Shown one piece after another: positions 60,887 to 64,000 of a DNA stretch of 64,000 nt (its first letter is position 1; each line of letters opens with the position of its first letter). The DNA lies in the NCBI GenBank assembly GCA_964496575.1, contig CAZCAC010000028.1:1-64000 (forward strand). Direction: 5' to 3'. The position numbers and the translations under genes were made by a program. Source of the DNA: CAZCAC01 sp964496575 (lineage in GTDB: Bacteria > Planctomycetota > UBA1135 > GCA-002686595). Under the pieces are notes generated by a model, which was not told where the DNA came from, ran no database searches, and worked only from the letters and a program-made list of their open reading frames with translations.

Positions 60887-60966
60887 AGCAGCCTCAGCGA
60901 CACCACCGCCCGGACCGGCCCGACAGCGAGCTCCTGCGCTTCGCCGGGGAGGTGATCGATGGGTGA
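60883..60966 (+). CDS. 27-codon ORF bridging the membrane gene and fliA
   Basis: The start GTG 60883 overlaps the preceding stop (GTGA) and the stop TGA 60964-60966 lies inside the first codons of fliA. The product is 27 residues, basic and then helical ('SELLRFAGEVIDG'). It may be a leader peptide that couples translation of fliA, or a tiny regulator. It could also be chance. Confidence 0.35.
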   Translation: MKQPQRHHRPDRPDSELLRFAGEVIDG

Positions 60967-61687
60967 CTACGTCGACTACACGACCGGGGACGAGAGCGCC
61001 CGGGACAAGCTGATCCTGGAGCACATCCCGCTCCTCAAGCACATCGTCGGCCGGATGTCCTTCGACCTGCCGGGGAGCGTCGATCGCGACGACCTCTACG
61101 GATTCGGGATGCTCGGTCTGATCGCGGCCGCCGATTCCTGGGAGGCCTCGCGGGGTCTGAAGTTCTCGACCTACGCCTACACCCGCATTCGCGGCGCGAT
61201 CCTCGACGAGCTCCGGCGCCTCGACTTCCTGCCGCGAGGGCGCCGCGAGCGAGTTCGCGAGCTCGACCGCGTGGTCCGCGAGCTCGAGCAGAAGAACGGC
61301 CTGCCCCCCTCGCCCGAGGAGATCGCCGAGGCGCTGTCGATCTCGGTCGAGGAGGTCGACGAGATCCTGGTGCAGGCGAAGAGCACGGCCGAGACCTCCC
61401 TCGACGACGGGCCGACCGCCCAGCTCGCCGGCATGCTCGCCGATCCCCGCAGCGAGGACCCGGTCGGCAGCGTCGAGTGGGAGGAGATGCGCGAGGTGTT
61501 GGCCAAGGTGATCACCGAGCTCCCGGAGCAAGAGCAGACCGTGATCACGCTGTACTACGCCGAGGAGCTGCTCCTGAAGGAGATCAGTCAGATCCTGGGC
61601 GTGACCGAATCACGAGTGAGTCAGATCCACAGCCGTGCTCTCTACCGATTGAACCGCAACCTGACGCAGATGATCGGCGCGCCCTGA
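60959..61687 (+). CDS. fliA: Flagellar sigma factor FliA (sigma-28)
   Basis: FliA transcribes late flagellar genes. The 242-residue product has region 2 ('LKHIVGRMSFDLPGSVDRDD', 'YGFGMLGLIAAADSWEASRG', 'FSTYAYTRIRGAILDELRRL'). Region 3 is 'GLPPSPEEIAEALSISVEEV' and region 4 is 'ELPEQEQTVITLYYAEELLL', with the helix-turn-helix 'EISQILGVTESRVSQIHSRA'. All regions of a FliA-type factor are present. Sigma-28-like sites stand before motA and fliD. Confidence 0.96.
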   Translation: MGDYVDYTTGDESARDKLILEHIPLLKHIVGRMSFDLPGSVDRDDLYGFGMLGLIAAADSWEASRGLKFSTYAYTRIRGAILDELRRLDFLPRGRRERVRELDRVVRELEQKNGLPPSPEEIAEALSISVEEVDEILVQAKSTAETSLDDGPTAQLAGMLADPRSEDPVGSVEWEEMREVLAKVITELPEQEQTVITLYYAEELLLKEISQILGVTESRVSQIHSRALYRLNRNLTQMIGAP

Positions 61688-61704
61688 GCGCAGGGAGATT
61701 CTCG

Positions 61705-61932
61705 ATGGAGTCCAACCTCGGCCGTATTCAACCTCAGCGCATACCCAGTGTGCGGTCCACGCGGGAGAAGAGGGAACGCAAACGCGAGAGCCCCTCCGAC
61801 AAGCGATTCGAGCTGGAAGGTGAAGAATCGAAGCCCGCGAAACCGCCCGCCAGGGACGAAACCGCCGATCGCGGCACCGTCTCGGAGCGCCAGGAGGGAG
61901 AAGCCGGCGGAACGCTGGATCTGACTGCCTGA
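61705..61932 (+). CDS. Small charged, probably disordered protein after fliA
   Basis: The 75-residue product is rich in Arg, Lys, Glu and Pro ('RSTREKRERKRESPSDKRFE') with no clear fold, signal or membrane segment. ATG 61705 has GGGAGA upstream. FlgM is likewise small and disordered and often linked to fliA, but no FlgM C-terminal helix motif is visible here. Function unknown. Confidence 0.55.
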   Translation: MESNLGRIQPQRIPSVRSTREKRERKRESPSDKRFELEGEESKPAKPPARDETADRGTVSERQEGEAGGTLDLTA

Positions 61933-61954
61933 ATCACAATCGTCCTCGTCCCCC

Positions 61955-62194
61955 ATGCCCCAACCGATCATCAAACGCAATCGCGTGCTGACGGATCCCT
62001 CCGACTGCCGGAGTGGTTCCACCGCCGTCCGGGTGCTCCAGAACCAGAGCCCCGCTCCCTGCCCGGGAGAGAAGGCCGTGCGCCTCCTTTCCGAGGACGG
62101 TCGCGTGAGAGCCGTCGAGTTCACCTGCTCCTGTGGCGAGGTCACCGTAGTCGAGCTCCTGTACTCCCCCGACGGGACCGAGGAGATGCCTTGA
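61955..62194 (+). CDS. Small protein with CxC motif, unknown
   Basis: The 79-residue product has a basic N-terminus and a beta-strand-rich C-terminus containing 'VEFTCSCGEVTVVELLYSP', with further cysteines at 'DCRSG' and 'APCPGEK'. Four cysteines could bind a metal. Its stop overlaps the next start (TTGA). No known family recognised. Confidence 0.65.
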   Translation: MPQPIIKRNRVLTDPSDCRSGSTAVRVLQNQSPAPCPGEKAVRLLSEDGRVRAVEFTCSCGEVTVVELLYSPDGTEEMP

Positions 62195-62853
62195 ACACCA
62201 TGAAGACCCACATCCCCGCCCTGTTTGTCGCCCTTCTCGTCGGTGCCTGCGCGATGCCGACGATGAAGGCTCTCCCCGCTCCGACGGAGACGCTGCCGGT
62301 CGAGACGATGCCCGCTGCCGGGCCTCAGAACGATGGCTGGGCAGCCGAGCCACGCCCCGAGCCGAAGTTGTACGCCCGCGACGGCAGCGTGGTCGGCGCG
62401 CAACCCGCCGGCACCGTCGCCGTCACCCCCAACACCGGGCAATCCGTCGCGGCTCCGGGTGGTGAGGGCAGCCGCTGGACGCTGCTCGAGCAGTACCAGA
62501 GCGCGGTCAAGGCCAAGGAGGAGCTGGAGGTCGAAGTACAGGGCCTCACCGCGGCGCTCGATCAGTCGGAGGCTCGCGAGCTGGAGCTGACCGCCGAGCT
62601 CGAACAGCTCCGCGAGCTCGCCTCTCGGAACGAGGCGCAGATAGAAACCCTCAAGGCCGAGTCGGTCGAGCTCGCCTCTCGGCTGACCACGGCCCAGATC
62701 CGCCGCCTGCAGTCGGAGAAGCTCCTGCTGGAGGCGAAGCTCGACTGGCGCAAGGTCCAGGCGGTGATCAACCAGCCCGAGACTCCGCCGAGCGTGACCG
62801 AACCGACCCCCGAGCCGGTCGAAACGAAGGCGAGCGCGGAGAAGACCGAATGA
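62191..62853 (+). CDS. Coiled-coil lipoprotein, unknown
   Basis: The 220-residue product has a lipoprotein signal ('IPALFVALLVGAC', Cys at residue 20), a Pro/Ala/Thr-rich linker and a long coiled coil (about 95-195, 'ELEVEVQGLTAALDQSEARE'). TTG 62191 has AGGAG at 62181-62185; ATG 62200 is the alternative. It is coupled to the next lipoprotein gene by four bases. It probably sits in the outer membrane and reaches into the periplasm. Confidence 0.75.
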   Translation: MNTMKTHIPALFVALLVGACAMPTMKALPAPTETLPVETMPAAGPQNDGWAAEPRPEPKLYARDGSVVGAQPAGTVAVTPNTGQSVAAPGGEGSRWTLLEQYQSAVKAKEELEVEVQGLTAALDQSEARELELTAELEQLRELASRNEAQIETLKAESVELASRLTTAQIRRLQSEKLLLEAKLDWRKVQAVINQPETPPSVTEPTPEPVETKASAEKTE

Positions 62854-63470
62854 GCAAGGCGAGTCGTCTCCTGCTGCTCCTGCTTCCACTCTTCGCCTGC
62901 GTGGCGGTCCCGCAACAGATCGATCACCTGGCCACCGCACGGATCGCCCCCGACTTCGAGACCTACACGATCCATCGCGTGGGGCTGGTTCCCTTGCTCG
63001 GTCGCCCACTGGATCCCGAGCAGGGCGAGGTGCTGCACAGCGCGATCTTCACCGAGCTCAGTCGCAAGACGCCGTACGAGATCGTCCCGCTGAGCGGTCA
63101 CGACCTGGAGTACATCAGCGTCGACGACCCGTACATCCGTGGTCGCTACGAGCCGCAGGCGATCATCGATCTCTCGCGACGCTTCCACCTCGACGCGATC
63201 GTCGTCGGGACGGTGACCGACTACCAGTACTACACTCCCCAGCGCCTCTCGCTGCAGCTGAACCTGGTCGCCGCGGAGACGGGTGCGTCGATCTGGTCTT
63301 CATCGGTGCACCTCGACGCCACCGCCGAGAAGGTCCAGAACGCGGTGCGGACCTACTACGAGGCCAACGAGTCGCTCGAGGAAGCCGGTGGGCAGGGCTG
63401 GGAGATCGCCTTGCTCTCGCCGCGGCTGTTCGCGCGGTTTGCGGTCTGGCAGACGCTCAGGCTGCTCTGA
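62850..63470 (+). CDS. FlgO/CsgG-like outer-membrane lipoprotein
   Basis: The 206-residue product has a lipobox ('LLLLPLFAC') and a fold pattern like FlgO, CsgG or TolB-N: 'HRVGLVPLLGRPLDPEQGEV', 'LHSAIFTELSRKTPYEIVPL', 'FHLDAIVVGTVTDYQYYTPQ' and 'LNLVAAETGASIWSSSVHLD'. In Vibrio, FlgO supports outer-membrane flagellar parts. The position in a flagellar cluster agrees, but the homology is remote. Confidence 0.65.
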   Translation: MSKASRLLLLLLPLFACVAVPQQIDHLATARIAPDFETYTIHRVGLVPLLGRPLDPEQGEVLHSAIFTELSRKTPYEIVPLSGHDLEYISVDDPYIRGRYEPQAIIDLSRRFHLDAIVVGTVTDYQYYTPQRLSLQLNLVAAETGASIWSSSVHLDATAEKVQNAVRTYYEANESLEEAGGQGWEIALLSPRLFARFAVWQTLRLL

Positions 63471-63490
63471 TACCGCCTGATAGCGAGCCG

Positions 63491-63506
63491 CCGGTCCCCG
63501 GACCGG
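63491..63506 (+). terminator. Hairpin after FlgO-like gene
   Basis: CCGGTCC (63491-63497) and GGACCGG (63500-63506) form a seven-pair palindrome 20 bases after the stop. The two-base centre means the top pair must open. No U tract follows. Confidence 0.35.
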
Positions 63507-63620
63507 GCTGCGGCGAAAAACCTCCCAGGGACCGAAACGAGGGGTTCTCGGACCTCTAAACCAGGTGTGCCTCGCGGGCGGTAGCCGTACGGAATCCCGA
63601 GTCCCCCACCACCCCCAGTC

Positions 63621-64000
63621 ATGCCGAACTCGAAGCGAGCCATCTTCCTCCTGGTGCTCTTCGCCGTGGCCTGCTCGACGAGCCCGGAATCCCTCGAGGA
63701 GGCCGATCTCCGGCCAGCGGTCGGCACGGGGGGAGGTGGAGCAGCGCCGCCCACCCCCGATGCGAGTTGGAAGAGCGAGCGCAAGCGTCTCGCGATGCTC
63801 GGGCTCGAGTACCAGATCGGCGAGGAGGAAGGGCGAGTCGTCCCCGCAGCCGACGAGGCGCGCGAGGTGCTCGCGGGCCTCGGCCCAGCCGACCTCGATC
63901 GGCTGATCGCCGAGGGGCTCGCGGCGCGAGCGGAGAACCGCGCGCTCGATGCGATCGCGCTAACCACGAGAGCCGTCCTCCTGGCGCCCGAGGACGCCGA
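63621..64000 (+). CDS. Predicted lipoprotein, truncated by the window end
   Basis: ATG 63621 opens a frame without a stop to 64000 (126 codons seen). It has a lipoprotein signal ('AIFLLVLFAVACS', Cys at residue 18) and a Gly/Pro-rich linker. The visible end is helical and repeat-like ('DLDRLIAEGLAARAENRALD', 'AIALTTRAVLLAPEDA'), which suggests the start of TPRs. It is the third lipoprotein in a row after fliA. Confidence 0.7.
   Translation, partial: MPNSKRAIFLLVLFAVACSTSPESLEEADLRPAVGTGGGGAAPPTPDASWKSERKRLAMLGLEYQIGEEEGRVVPAADEAREVLAGLGPADLDRLIAEGLAARAENRALDAIALTTRAVLLAPEDA

Noticed and set aside
61705..61932. FlgM anti-sigma factor
   Set aside because: Small size and position fit, but no FlgM-type C-terminal sigma-binding helix is visible, so the call is left as unknown.

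Overview
The window is a GC-rich stretch carrying almost a complete flagellar gene set. The host looks like a motile Gram-negative member of the Planctomycetota. FlgH and FlgI (L and P rings) imply an outer membrane. The second gene ends in a C-terminal domain of a kind I know from large planctomycete secreted proteins, attached to seven FG-GAP repeats. The species assignment is an inference from these features; no rRNA or other marker gene is present.

Layout, left to right. Positions 61-5060: two large secreted beta-propeller proteins, translationally coupled. Positions 5256-8839: a sigma-54 promoter, then fliK-flgD-flgE (hook), ending in a long hairpin. Positions 9039-19527: a second sigma-54 promoter, then flgF-flgG-flgA-flgH-flgI-flgJ-flgN-flgK-flgL, a small unknown gene and a GNAT acetyltransferase. 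Positions 19536-25220: a non-flagellar block (arsM, gmhA, an XRE-type regulator with a 28-bp palindrome upstream, ispG, a lipoprotein, a FAD oxidoreductase). Positions 25313-29665, minus strand: motA, two motB paralogues, fliL-like, fliM, fliN, behind a sigma-28-like promoter. Positions 29835-44379, minus strand: one tightly packed set of 16 genes. It begins with a pseudo-histidine-kinase and a pseudo-receiver/GHKL fusion, then three membrane or periplasmic TPR-type proteins, a FleS/FleR-like pair, flgB-flgC-fliE-fliF-fliG-fliH-fliI-fliJ and a MotE-like gene. Positions 44579-45940: a second NtrC-type regulator with a GAFSGA loop. Positions 46255-48274: two short flagellins. Positions 48455-50826: a sigma-28-like promoter, then fliD, fliS and a FliT-like gene. 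Positions 50750-52188: an AAA/DUF4143 ATPase gene between two roughly 100-bp direct repeats. Positions 52787-61687: a third sigma-54 promoter with an upstream inverted repeat, then fliO-fliP-fliQ-fliR-flhB-flhA-flhF-flhG, a small membrane protein, a 27-codon ORF and fliA. Positions 61705-64000: small unknown proteins and three lipoproteins, the last cut by the window edge.

How it fits together. The regulators and the inner basal body (MS ring, rod, C-ring rotor FliG, export ATPase) are co-transcribed. Hook, outer rod and rings, and the export gate sit behind near-consensus sigma-54 promoters that the NtrC-type regulators could activate. motA and fliD sit behind sigma-28-like sites that FliA could read. 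This is the usual early/middle/late flagellar hierarchy. No chemotaxis genes, csrA, fliW or recognisable flgM are in the window.

The most unusual part is 39302-44379. There a kinase-like protein has Asp in place of the phospho-acceptor His, a receiver-like domain has Glu in place of the phospho-acceptor Asp and is fused to an RsbW-like GHKL domain, and three TPR/STN/transmembrane proteins of unknown role are coupled to them. It is the best candidate here for an undescribed regulatory or structural module.
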